DNA from: Acidobacteriota bacterium
GTDB taxonomy: Bacteria > Acidobacteriota > Terriglobia > Acidiferrales > UBA7541
DNA: 38,604 bases
Assembly (NCBI GenBank): GCA_003223315.1
Contig: QHYR01000104.1
Location: forward strand, 1-38,604
Direction of reading: 5' to 3'
Shown: one piece after another, positions 19,690-29,194 of the stretch
Numbering within the stretch: the stretch's first letter is position 1
How the letters are laid out: each line of letters starts with the position of its first letter
Program-made: the position numbers and the translations under genes
Notes under the pieces: generated by a model
What the model saw: the letters and a program-made list of their open reading frames with translations, nothing else
What the model was told of the DNA's origin: nothing
The model's database searches: none

Positions 19690-20550
19690 ATGCCAAATCG
19701 AGTCGTGATTTCGTTCATGGTCACCATGGTGGTAACGAGTTTCGCCGTCATGACGTTCGCTCAAACCGCTCCGCCGCGGTCCGGAGCCGTTAAGCAGAAA
19801 GCGGCCCCAGCCCCTGCTCCGAACCATGACATTTCTGGGCTTTGGGACCCGACGCCCTCAGGTGCCGGGATCCAGGCGCAAGGGCCGCTCCATATGAGAA
19901 ATGACGGGAAGCCAGAACACGAGTTACCTTACACTCCTTACGGAATGCAAGTGTACAAGTCCCATAAGCCATTAGAAGGACCGATCGCCGTTGCTCCTGG
20001 GCTCGACAACGACCCGAGGAATATATGCGAACCACTCGGATTTCCTCGCATGAATTGGTACAACCTGTGGTCGACGCAGATCGTTCAGACCGAGGACAAG
20101 GTGCTGATCTTGTATCAATATGATCAGCGGTGGCGCGAGATCGTGATGAATCAAGAGCTCCCAAAGGACCTGTTGGATTCGGAGCGACGCTTCTATGGTT
20201 ACTCGGTTGGCAAATGGGTGGACGATACGACGCTGGTCGTCCAGACGACCGGGATGATGCCGGAAGACAGGGTCTGGCTCGATTCTACCGGTCGGCCACT
20301 CGGCGATCAGCTGCGCGTGGAAGAGCGCTTCCACCGGGTCAACCATGACCGCTTGGAGCTGACGGTGACGATTGACGATCCGAAGATGTACACAAGGCCC
20401 TGGGTAGCCATGGACAAGTTCGCCTTCAAGTTGCTTTCCCCGGATACGCGAGTGCTGGAAATGCTCTGCTCACCGGTAGATCAAGAGAGGTATAACAAGG
20501 AAATCGGCAACACCGTTAACGGTACTGCCGGAAAAACCAATGAGCACTAG
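19690..20550 (+). CDS. Secreted uncharacterised protein, 'GDTLVV' family (copy 6)
   Basis: HDISGLWDPTPSGAGIQ, CEPLGFPRMNWYNLWSTQIVQTEDKVLILYQ, TVTIDDPKMYTRPW, LEMLCSPVDQERYN. Confidence 0.8.
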   Translation: MPNRVVISFMVTMVVTSFAVMTFAQTAPPRSGAVKQKAAPAPAPNHDISGLWDPTPSGAGIQAQGPLHMRNDGKPEHELPYTPYGMQVYKSHKPLEGPIAVAPGLDNDPRNICEPLGFPRMNWYNLWSTQIVQTEDKVLILYQYDQRWREIVMNQELPKDLLDSERRFYGYSVGKWVDDTTLVVQTTGMMPEDRVWLDSTGRPLGDQLRVEERFHRVNHDRLELTVTIDDPKMYTRPWVAMDKFAFKLLSPDTRVLEMLCSPVDQERYNKEIGNTVNGTAGKTNEH

Positions 20551-20604
20551 CCTCGGAATGGGGAACGACTAAACATTTTCTCAGATCAGAAGGAGGCAAT
20601 AGCA

Positions 20605-20946
20605 ATGAGAACCAGGCTTATAACGACTTTGGCTGCGGCTGTTGGTCTTCTGATTGTTTCCGTCCCGCATTGTTTCCTGAAGCTCGACGAACAGACGGAA
20701 ACAGGCGAAGTGAGACATTGGGTCGTGGAAACGAGCAATCCACCGGACATGATCAACAATGGCTGGAGCAAGTACTCTCTTAAGGCCGGTGACGAAGTCA
20801 CTGTCACTATGCACCAAGTCAAGGACCCCAAGAAGCCAATCGGCCGTGTCGTAAAGGTCGCCTTCGCGGATGGCAAAGTGTTAGGCACCGGAGGGGGAGG
20901 AAATGCCCGGTCTGGGGACTCCAAATCGGAAACTTACCCCAAATAA
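20605..20946 (+). CDS. DUF6152-like protein with internal in-frame deletion (lost HH segment)
   Basis: LLIVSVPHCFLKLDEQTETGEVRHWVVETSNPPDMINNGWSKYSLKAGDEVTVTM aligns to the copy at 19104 except for a missing block of about 27 aa. Confidence 0.7.
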   Translation: MRTRLITTLAAAVGLLIVSVPHCFLKLDEQTETGEVRHWVVETSNPPDMINNGWSKYSLKAGDEVTVTMHQVKDPKKPIGRVVKVAFADGKVLGTGGGGNARSGDSKSETYPK

Positions 20947-21040
20947 AGGATGCGAGCGAAAAAGAACCTCCGTCTTGTGTCACTCTTTCGAAAGCGTTAT
21001 TCAGAGCGCGTGAGAATTCAAGTTCGGGAAGGAAGTCGCG

Positions 21041-21997
21041 ATGTCAAAACGCTTCTTTGTTTCGATGATCACCCTAATAGCGCTATTGCAACTTTCGCCT
21101 CGAATGGATGCTCAGGCCCGCCAGCCAGGAGCGGTGTACGATTTTGATAGGAAAGATGAGAAAGCGGGACCCGCTCCACGTCACGATATTTCTGGGGTTT
21201 GGGAGCCGGCCAAGGGTCCCGGGGCCGGGATCGCGGGAAAAGGCGCTATGGCGATGGAGTCATGCCGGCGCGACAAAGCCACAGGGAAGTTCGCGGTCCA
21301 GCCGAACCCGCCTCTTACTGATACGGGTTATGCAACCCCGGATTGCTTGAGACCGGAAATCGAGCCACCGTACACGCCACTGGGACTCAAAAGGCTAATG
21401 GCCCACAAACCCACAGAGGGCTACCGAATGGTCCCCCCCGCATTGACAAATGATCCTGTGCCGATCTGTGACCCCCAAGGCTTCCCGCGCATAGTCCTGC
21501 ATAATTTCCGAACCAGCGAAATCATTCAGACTCCGAATCAGGTAGTGATTCTGTACGAGTTTAACAAGAAATGGCGGGTCATCTGGACGGACAGTCGAGA
21601 TCTCCCCAAAGATGCGGAACGACCAAGCTGGACTGCCCAAGACCCACCAGAGTCAAGGTGGTGGGGATATTCCGTGGGCAGGTGGGCAGATGATCACACG
21701 TTCGTTGCCGAATCGAATGGATTCGACGATGACAATACTTGGCTCGATAATGCCGGTCTGCCGCACAGCGACGCTTTACAGGTGGAGGAAATGTATCGCC
21801 GTGTGGATGCGGTCCACTTGGAAATGTCGATCACGATTACCGACGCGAAAATATACTCAAAACCTTGGTTAGCATTGGATCGATTGTCCTTGAGATTACA
21901 GGCGCCCAACTTCGATATCCACGAGATGGAATGCTCACCATCAGAGACGGCCGAATATAATCGGGCTTTTTCCAAACCCATTGTCGAGACAAAGTAG
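21041..21997 (+). CDS. Secreted uncharacterised protein, 'GDTLVV' family (copy 7)
   Basis: HDISGVWEPAKGPGAGIAGKG, CDPQGFPRIVLHNFRTSEIIQTPNQVVILYEFNKKWR, EMECSPSETAEYN. Confidence 0.8.
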   Translation: MSKRFFVSMITLIALLQLSPRMDAQARQPGAVYDFDRKDEKAGPAPRHDISGVWEPAKGPGAGIAGKGAMAMESCRRDKATGKFAVQPNPPLTDTGYATPDCLRPEIEPPYTPLGLKRLMAHKPTEGYRMVPPALTNDPVPICDPQGFPRIVLHNFRTSEIIQTPNQVVILYEFNKKWRVIWTDSRDLPKDAERPSWTAQDPPESRWWGYSVGRWADDHTFVAESNGFDDDNTWLDNAGLPHSDALQVEEMYRRVDAVHLEMSITITDAKIYSKPWLALDRLSLRLQAPNFDIHEMECSPSETAEYNRAFSKPIVETK

Positions 21998-22061
21998 CCC
22001 TCTTTTGCCAGCAGAGTCGATTTTTGAACCCCCAGGTACAAACATAAGGAAGGGAGCCAAT

Positions 22062-23243
22062 ATGAAGCTTGGATCGAGACCAACCATCGTTCCTGCCCGT
22101 GGAACCGTGGTCGTATGCCTGGTGGGTGTTGCGTTGGCCAGCGGCCAAGCCGCGGCGGGCGGCCAGACGGCCTCAACACAGAAACCGGTGATGGCGGAAG
22201 ATATCTTGAAGAACGTCCAAGTGCTCCGGGGGATTCCGCTGGACGAATTTATGGGAACGATGGGGTTCTTTGCCGCCGCTCTGAGCTTAAACTGCACTGA
22301 CTGCCACGTTGGAGCAGCCCTCGATAATTGGGAGAGGTACGCTGACGACACGCCACGGAAGCAGACTACGCGCAAGATGATTCTGATGGTGAGGGCTATC
22401 AATCAGGCCAACTTCGGGGGCAAGCGTGAGGTGACCTGCTACACCTGCCATCGCAGCAGCAATCGCCCCAAGGTTACGCCGAGTCTCGCTGAGCAGTACG
22501 GCACTCCTCCTCCAGACGATCCAGATGAACTCGAAAGTGTCGAGCAGACTCCCGCGCCTGGTGCGCCTTCCGCCGATCAGATTCTGGACAAGTATATCCA
22601 GGCGCTCGGTGGGGCGCAGCGGCTGGCAAATCTCAGCAGTTTTGTCGCCAAGGGGACCTACACGGGCTACGACACATCTGATGCGAAGGTCCCAGTAGAA
22701 GTCTATGCCAAAGCTCCGGGTCAACGCACAACGGTTGCCCATGTCTCCGTCGGAGATGGCACGACGAAAGATAGCACGACGGTCTACGATGGCCGCGCCG
22801 GCTGGATATCCATGCCAAACACCTTGGTGCCCATGCTCGTGTTGACCGGAGGAAATTTGGATGGCGCCAAGGTGGACGCGGATTTTTCTTTTCCAGGGCG
22901 AATCAAGCAAGCCCTCACCAACTGGCGCGCCGGTTTCCCGGAAACAACGATTGACGACCACGAAGTCCAAATCGTCCAGGGAATCAGCGCCGGGAAGTCT
23001 CTGGTGAAGTTGTACTTCGATAGGAAGTCGGGCCTGCTACTGCGCCAGGTGCGTTATGCCGACACGGTGGTTGGCCTCAATCCAACGCAGGTCGACTATT
23101 CTGATTATCGCGAGCTCTCGGGAGTCAAGCTGCCCTTTCGCTGGACGGTGACTTGGACGGACGGGCAGTCAACATTTGAGATGAGCGAAGTGCAGCTGAA
23201 CGTTCCGATTGACGCAGCCAAGTTTGCCAAGCCGACTCCTTGA
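22062..23243 (+). CDS. Exported diheme c-type cytochrome (photosynthetic reaction centre cytochrome c subunit-like) with C-terminal extra domain
   Basis: CTDCH and CYTCH heme motifs; NVQVLRGIPLDEFMGTMGFFAAALSLNC; ATG at 22062 with upstream agggag. Confidence 0.8.
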   Translation: MKLGSRPTIVPARGTVVVCLVGVALASGQAAAGGQTASTQKPVMAEDILKNVQVLRGIPLDEFMGTMGFFAAALSLNCTDCHVGAALDNWERYADDTPRKQTTRKMILMVRAINQANFGGKREVTCYTCHRSSNRPKVTPSLAEQYGTPPPDDPDELESVEQTPAPGAPSADQILDKYIQALGGAQRLANLSSFVAKGTYTGYDTSDAKVPVEVYAKAPGQRTTVAHVSVGDGTTKDSTTVYDGRAGWISMPNTLVPMLVLTGGNLDGAKVDADFSFPGRIKQALTNWRAGFPETTIDDHEVQIVQGISAGKSLVKLYFDRKSGLLLRQVRYADTVVGLNPTQVDYSDYRELSGVKLPFRWTVTWTDGQSTFEMSEVQLNVPIDAAKFAKPTP

Positions 23244-23553
23244 CTGCCGCCGCCTAGACCTGCAGCCCACGGAATATTGCGACCACAAAAGCCCGAAACA
23301 GAGCAATCGAGCCTCGCGGGGTTCTTGATTACGGTCATTTCTGTTCGTCACCCCCTAAAACGGAATTTGTCAGCGGCTGACCGACTCAGAAACTGCTAAT
23401 ACTCTTGGTAATGCCAGGAATGCGGCTGCACGTTGTGCCCACAAACTAAATAGCACGGGTGACGTTCGTGGTCGTTATATAATTGATCGTCGTTAGCCAG
23501 AACCAAGGGCAAACTGCGGGCCAAGGATAAGGAATTCACACGAGGAGGATCAG

Positions 23554-24684
23554 ATGAATCGTCTCTGGGTTTCATCGAGCGCTCTGGCGCTGCTGATGGC
23601 GGCCTCGTTGTCCGCGCCGTCTTTCCTCGCCGCCCAGTCGTCGCGCGCCGCCACCAAGACCGACGCGAAGACTGCGGCCAGGCCGGATACCAAAGCGGCC
23701 AGCACCAAGGCCTGGACCATGCCCCGCTTGCCCGATGGCCAGCCGGATCTGCAGGGATATTGGACGAGCCTCAGCATTACGCCCATGGAACGCCCTGCCA
23801 AATACGGAAACCGAGAGTTCTTGACGCAAAAGGAAACGCAGGACGCCTTCAATGCCGGTATACAGCATGAGTTTGACGGCGCCGGCGGCACCGGCGACGC
23901 GGAGAACGACCCGGAGTCGGCTGATTATGACTTCAAAACGTACGGGCTGAGCCCTTGGCAGAACGGCATGCGCCCCAACCCTCGCACCTCACTGGTTGTG
24001 GATCCCCCGGATGGCAGGATTCCGCCGTTGACGCCGGAAGCCAAGAGCAGGCGGCGGCAAAGGGCCAACTTCGAGTACTACGTCGTCCCCTCAGCCGGCG
24101 AGAATTATCAGGGAGCCGTGCGCGCGGATGTTGCGGCGGATTTGGGCCTTGGCACGTCTTGCGTCCACCAGGGTGGTGGGCCACCGATCCTTCCCACGGG
24201 GTACAACAGCAATTTTCTCATCGTGCAGAGCCATGACGCTGTGGCCATTGAAAAAGAGGTGGGGAGCGAATATCGCGTCATTCCCCTGGACGGAACGCCG
24301 CATGCCGGAGCCGGCATCCACCTGTGGCACGGCGATGGGCGCGGGCATTGGGAGGGCGACACGCTGGTCGTCGAAAGCACCAATTTCCGGCCCGAGAATG
24401 TCTATCGGAACGCCAATCCCAAGACCTTGAAGATCACCGAGCGCTTCAAGCGCATCGACAAGGAAACGATCGAGTACTCGTTCACCGTGGATGACCCCTC
24501 GACTTGGACAAAACCCTGGACGGCCATCGTTCCGTTGAGTTCAGTTCCTGGGCCGCTGTTCGAATACGCGTGCAGCGAAGACAACAACGATGCAGTGAAC
24601 ATCCTGCTTGGAGCTCGCAAGGCCGAGGCGGCCGCAGAAGAGAAGGCCAAGGCTCCTGCGGGAGTGCCGATCTCGCAAAAATAA
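23554..24684 (+). CDS. Secreted uncharacterised protein, 'GQPDLQGYW' family (copy 8)
   Basis: MPRLPDGQPDLQGYWTSLSITPMERP, GRGHWEGDTLVVESTNF, FTVDDPSTWTKPW, EYACSEDN; RBS gaggagg. Confidence 0.85.
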   Translation: MNRLWVSSSALALLMAASLSAPSFLAAQSSRAATKTDAKTAARPDTKAASTKAWTMPRLPDGQPDLQGYWTSLSITPMERPAKYGNREFLTQKETQDAFNAGIQHEFDGAGGTGDAENDPESADYDFKTYGLSPWQNGMRPNPRTSLVVDPPDGRIPPLTPEAKSRRRQRANFEYYVVPSAGENYQGAVRADVAADLGLGTSCVHQGGGPPILPTGYNSNFLIVQSHDAVAIEKEVGSEYRVIPLDGTPHAGAGIHLWHGDGRGHWEGDTLVVESTNFRPENVYRNANPKTLKITERFKRIDKETIEYSFTVDDPSTWTKPWTAIVPLSSVPGPLFEYACSEDNNDAVNILLGARKAEAAAEEKAKAPAGVPISQK

Positions 24685-24791
24685 TTGGAAACACTCGGAA
24701 GCGCTGTAACTGGTAGACATGGGATTCTTTGCTTCGCAGAGCACGGCGAGGTGTTAATTGCAAGTCACTGCGAGCGAAGCTTTTCTCTCAC

Positions 24792-25631
24792 CTAGGCTCC
24801 CAGTTGTTCAGCTAAGTCGATCGCGCTTACCGAGACCACGTCGTAATCGCCAGGCTGGGCCTTATCCGGCACGCCGGCGCTGCCATTACCGAATTCATTG
24901 GGGCGATAAATAAATCCGGTTCGCAGACCGCAGCTGCGCGCAGCCTGTAAGTCACCCTTGTGGGCTGCGACCATCATCACTTCCTCCGGCTTCAGGTCGA
25001 GATAATAAGCGGCGGAGACATACACCTCACGATCTGGCTTGTAATGCTGGACGAGTTCGGAGCCAAGGATAGCATCCCACGGCAACCCGCCGAATTTAGC
25101 CAGGTTGGCCATGAGCGCGATGTTGCCGTTCGAAAGCGGGGCGATGATGTATTTTTTCTTTAAACGGGTGAGCCCTTCGACCGAATCCGGCCACGGTTTA
25201 AGCCGTCGCCAAACGTGGGTCCACGACGCCTTTTCTTCTTCACTCAGCCCCTGAATCTTATACTCCTTGAGCAAGTCTTCCAGGATCATGCGGTGTAAAT
25301 CATCGAGGCGAGTCCAGGGGATCTGCCCTTTGCGAACTTTGTCCATGGCGGGGCGGTAACCGAGTCGCCAGCGATCGGCAAATTGAGCCCAGTCGATTTT
25401 TAAGCCCTTGGCCTTGCCCCACGCCGTGCCTTCGGCGATGACCGAACTGCGCCAGTCCACAATGGTGCCAAAGGTATCGAACACCAGCGCTTTTACATTG
25501 GCCAATTCGCCCTTCACTTGAGGTGCAGCACGCTTCGCCTGCCGTGCAAGGAACGGGTGGAGTTCAGGAAAGGAAATCAGCGCGGCGCCAGCACTTGCAA
25601 GGAATCCTCGGCGATCGAGTTTCAAAGTCAT
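24792..25631 (-). CDS. Haloacid dehalogenase type II-like HAD hydrolase with Tat-type signal
   Basis: LDRRGFLASAGAALI signal; ALVFDTFGTIVDWRSS, APLSNGN, HYKPDREVY, MMVAAHKGDLQAARSCGLRTGFIYRP. Confidence 0.85.
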   Translation of the reverse strand: MTLKLDRRGFLASAGAALISFPELHPFLARQAKRAAPQVKGELANVKALVFDTFGTIVDWRSSVIAEGTAWGKAKGLKIDWAQFADRWRLGYRPAMDKVRKGQIPWTRLDDLHRMILEDLLKEYKIQGLSEEEKASWTHVWRRLKPWPDSVEGLTRLKKKYIIAPLSNGNIALMANLAKFGGLPWDAILGSELVQHYKPDREVYVSAAYYLDLKPEEVMMVAAHKGDLQAARSCGLRTGFIYRPNEFGNGSAGVPDKAQPGDYDVVSVSAIDLAEQLGA

Positions 25632-25696
25632 TGAACGTACCTCCTCGAGGAAGGCTTACCGCAGGATTGCCGTCTGACCTTCCACATGGGCACACC

Positions 25697-25726
25697 TTAT
25701 ACACCCGAAACGCTTCGGGTGTATAA
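25697..25726. promoter_or_regulatory. Palindromic divergent promoter/operator
   Basis: TTATACACCCGAA-acgc-TTCGGGTGTATAA, perfect 13-bp arms, between the divergent HAD and cyclase genes; TATAAA/TATAAG -10-like boxes on both strands. Confidence 0.6.
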
Positions 25727-25760
25727 AGCCTTGGTCGGAGGATCACCCAGAGGAGGGACT

Positions 25761-26774
25761 ATGAGAATTCTAGTCATTGGATTGGGCAGTATTGTGCTGG
25801 CCGTCGGGGCTTCCTTCGCCTACGCACAAGCCCCGAGTAATCCACGCCCGACGATCGCAAGCGAAGCAGACTTCCATCGCGCGCTGAAGGAGCTCTCGAA
25901 CTGGGGACGATGGGGAGATGACGACGAACTTGGCACTGCCAATCTCATCACGCCCGCGAAACGGAAGCAGGCCCTCGCTTTGGCAAAGGAGGGTGTGACG
26001 ATTTCACTGGCCCACGATGTCGTTCAGGAAAAAGCTGCGGATGCGCCGAACATCCTGGAGCGTGTTCTCGGGAACGTTAGCCCGACAGGAACCACCGATA
26101 CCTATCGATATACGGGGACGTATCATGGCGTCATTCACAGCCATTTGGATGCCGTGGACTGTCACATCATGGTAGACGGCAAGGGATACAACGGCCGGTC
26201 GATGGAAGACATCACGGCCGCGGGCGGTTGCCCGAAAGGGAATATCAATGCTTTGAAGGACGGCGTGGTCACCCGAGCCATCCTCTTCGATGCTACGCGC
26301 CTGCCGGGAAAGGCCACTCCCCAAGGGTGGCTCGATCCGGGAACCGCCATCCATAGGGAGGATCTCGAGGCCCTGGAAAAGTTGGAGCGCGTGAAAGTGT
26401 CCGCTGGCGACGTCATACTTCTCTATACCGGCCGTTGGAAGCGGCGCGCCGCACTGGGTCCCTGGCCGAATACCACTGGGTTCGCCGGTTATCACGCCGA
26501 CGTCGCTTACTTCCTAAAAGAACGCGGCGTTTCCTTCATCGGATGCGATGGACCCAACGACGTCTCGCCTACGGGCCTTCCACCGGCGGTCACCAACCCG
26601 CTGCATCGACTGGCGCTCGTCGCCATGGGCGTGGACATTTTTGACAATCTCGATTTCGAAAGGGCCGTAGAGCAGGCGAGGCAGCTGAATCGTTACGACT
26701 TTCTATTCATGGCTGCGCCGCTGCGGATCGATAAGGGAACAGGATCGCCGCTAAATCCGCTGGCGATCTTCTGA
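25761..26774 (+). CDS. Exported cyclase-family protein (kynurenine formamidase-like fold)
   Basis: HSHLDAVDCHIMVDGKGYNG metal motif, VSAGDVILLYTGRW, GFAGYHADVAYFLKERGVSFIGCDGPN; RBS gaggagg before ATG 25761. Confidence 0.85.
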   Translation: MRILVIGLGSIVLAVGASFAYAQAPSNPRPTIASEADFHRALKELSNWGRWGDDDELGTANLITPAKRKQALALAKEGVTISLAHDVVQEKAADAPNILERVLGNVSPTGTTDTYRYTGTYHGVIHSHLDAVDCHIMVDGKGYNGRSMEDITAAGGCPKGNINALKDGVVTRAILFDATRLPGKATPQGWLDPGTAIHREDLEALEKLERVKVSAGDVILLYTGRWKRRAALGPWPNTTGFAGYHADVAYFLKERGVSFIGCDGPNDVSPTGLPPAVTNPLHRLALVAMGVDIFDNLDFERAVEQARQLNRYDFLFMAAPLRIDKGTGSPLNPLAIF

Positions 26775-26914
26775 ACTGACGCCATATTCGACTCAGCAGG
26801 GACTCGATTTCGGACCATTGGCCGCCTGGATCACGGCTCGACAGTTCAACAAGCTCGACCCGTCTGCGCACGGGTAACGGCTCCCGCGGCTATGATGGAG
26901 TTGGAGCATCTTCG

Positions 26915-28735
26915 CTACTTGCCATCGATTGACAAGGCCAAAAGGACGTTCCCCGGTATGGTGCCCTGCCGCGCATATCCCGAATTCACAAACAGCATCC
27001 CGCCTACCACGACCGCGCCGGGTCCGTTGAGCGATCCACCGGTGGCTCGGACACCGTTCACGGTTTGATAGTCGAGCACGGTATCGAAATCCCAAAGGAC
27101 TTGGCCGTCTTCAGCAGAATAGGCGCGCAGGTGGCCGTCGATTGAGCCGGAAAAGACCACACCCGGAATAGCGGTCACGGCCTGCGGCTGCGCAGGGCTA
27201 CAGCCGGGTTTCGCAGCCGGGCCGCAGGGAATTGGCGGAGCGAACCAGGTCTTTTCGCCGGTGGCAATGCGCAGAGCGGTCAAGCCGCCTCCGATTTTCG
27301 GATCGACAAACTGCGAATTCAGATTCAAGGGGTCGGCACTGGGCGACTGGTTGCGGACCAGATCCGAAGTCGCGGCGTAGACTTTTTGCCCGTCGCTGGC
27401 CATTCCCCACTCCACTCCTCCGAGCGTTCCTCCCTGACCCACACGCGTCTGCCACAAGGTTGCGCCTTTGTGATCGGGATCGAGAGCGTACACAATTCCC
27501 GACTTTTGCCCGGCGAGCAGCACATCGCGGCCATCATCGAGCTTTTCGAGGATCGCCGAAGATCCGTAATCGTAGTCGGGTCCGGGGCAATCGCCCTTGG
27601 TGCTGCACAAGGTGTTCCAGACGTCGCCTGGTGTGGTCTGCTTGGACCAGATGATCTTGCCGGTGGCCAGTTCTAATGCCAGCACGGCATCGCTCAAGGG
27701 AGTGGCAACGTCGGAGTAGTTGTCGCCGGTCGTAACGTAGAGCAGGCCTCGCTTGGTATCGAGCGTCGGCGTGGACCACACAGCCGCACCAGAGGGCCCC
27801 CATTGGTTTTCGCCCGTGTGCTTGGCTTTTTCGGCAATGGTGTACGTTTTCCAGACCTCCGAGCCGTCCTTGATGCGCAGCGCCACCACGCTTCCGCGGA
27901 AGGTGCAGCAGGGATAGTCGAGGTTGGTGGTGCGGGCTTCCTCCCAGGAAGCGACGGGGACGAATACGGTGTCCTGATAAGCCAGTGGAGCGGCGGTCAA
28001 GCGAGTGGCCTCGTGCGGTTCGGGACGCTTCTTCCACAGCAGGTGACCGGTCTCCGCTTCGACCGCGTAAAACCAGCCGATGGTATCGCCGAAGAGAAGA
28101 GCGTGCTTGTCTCCCAAAGGAACGGTGAGGAGCGCCGAGCGCACCGGGCCCATTGCCTGAAAGACCCATTGGACGCATCCGGATTCAACGTTGAGGGCCT
28201 GCACCAAGCCACTAGCGCTTCCCACGAAGAGATGGCCATTGAGAACTGTAGGCTGCGCAAAGGCGATGATGTCGCCATCGAATCCATACGCCCACTTCAG
28301 CTTGAGCCGCTGTATCTGGCTGGGAGTGAGGCCGGCCGCATCGCGAGGCTGATAGCGCGTGTTGGTGAGGGCGGGGCTCCATCCGTTCCACTCCGCCTGG
28401 CTATGGCCGGCTAAACTCACAGCGCGGTTCGCGCAGTAGGCCTTGGCGGGAACCTCGCCGGTGCTGCCGGGGACCCCGAGATAGGAGGCGACCGCTTCAC
28501 GCTCATTCTGTCGCAGCTTGGAGGCGACATTTTGCATTTCTCCGAAGTCCAGAGTACGAAGGATGCGGCTGACGGAGAGTTTCTTCACCTGGTCGCGCGA
28601 CGGAACGCGGGGATTGCCCGAATCGTGGCAGACGGCGCAACGCTGCTGGTAGACGGCTTCGCCGGAAACTTGGGCAGCGGCCAGCGCCGGGGCCAACACG
28701 CCTAACGCAAAGGTCATAGCTATTACGGCTCTCAT
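26915..28735 (-). CDS. PQQ-dependent dehydrogenase with N-terminal cytochrome c domain (polyvinyl-alcohol dehydrogenase-like)
   Basis: N-terminal CAVCH; propeller repeats (ALNVESGCVQWVF, AVEAETGHLLWKK); vicinal Cys in LDYPCCTFRGSVVAL. Confidence 0.85.
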   Translation of the reverse strand: MRAVIAMTFALGVLAPALAAAQVSGEAVYQQRCAVCHDSGNPRVPSRDQVKKLSVSRILRTLDFGEMQNVASKLRQNEREAVASYLGVPGSTGEVPAKAYCANRAVSLAGHSQAEWNGWSPALTNTRYQPRDAAGLTPSQIQRLKLKWAYGFDGDIIAFAQPTVLNGHLFVGSASGLVQALNVESGCVQWVFQAMGPVRSALLTVPLGDKHALLFGDTIGWFYAVEAETGHLLWKKRPEPHEATRLTAAPLAYQDTVFVPVASWEEARTTNLDYPCCTFRGSVVALRIKDGSEVWKTYTIAEKAKHTGENQWGPSGAAVWSTPTLDTKRGLLYVTTGDNYSDVATPLSDAVLALELATGKIIWSKQTTPGDVWNTLCSTKGDCPGPDYDYGSSAILEKLDDGRDVLLAGQKSGIVYALDPDHKGATLWQTRVGQGGTLGGVEWGMASDGQKVYAATSDLVRNQSPSADPLNLNSQFVDPKIGGGLTALRIATGEKTWFAPPIPCGPAAKPGCSPAQPQAVTAIPGVVFSGSIDGHLRAYSAEDGQVLWDFDTVLDYQTVNGVRATGGSLNGPGAVVVGGMLFVNSGYARQGTIPGNVLLALSIDGK

Positions 28736-28798
28736 TGGTTTGTCCTCTCTCAGCGGTCAGAAGAGCATTACATCGGGATTTCCGTCCGGATGGGGACT

Positions 28799-28828
28799 CT
28801 TATACACCCGACCAGCTCCTATTCTCAA
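28799..28828 (-). promoter_or_regulatory. Sigma70-like promoter for the PQQ dehydrogenase; -10 lies in the TCGGGTGTATAAG half-site
   Basis: On the minus strand TTGAGA-18 nt-TATAAG; half-site cttatacacccga identical to 25696-25708. Confidence 0.5.
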
Positions 28829-28990
28829 CGCGGCGCTGCAATCGGGGGTTAGTATCGCGCTGCGGCGGAAAAACTTCACACCCGGCTTCGTTATAACGGA
28901 GCCAGTACTCTCCTTCTGTTAGACCCTCCTGAGCCTTTCGGAAGGGGCGCCCGCCTTCTCACGCCAATATACTCTGACCATCGCTTCGCT

Positions 28991-29021
28991 CCTGATACCC
29001 AGCTATTACTGGGTTTTCAGG
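28991..29021. terminator. Hairpin, possible terminator
   Basis: CCTGA-t-ACCCAG-ctatta-CTGGGT-tt-TCAGG. Confidence 0.4.
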
Positions 29022-29104
29022 ACTTGGTGCGATTGCCCCGGCGGAAAAGTAACCGCCGCGTAACCGGCAGCGGATTTTGGCGTTTTTAGAGGGAATTTTT
29101 AAAA

Positions 29105-29194
<90 letters not shown>

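Noticed and set aside
24725-24790. Inverted repeat gcttcgcag...ctgcgagcgaagc near the 3' ends of convergent genes as a terminator
   Set aside because: Arms are imperfect and widely spaced; insufficient to call.
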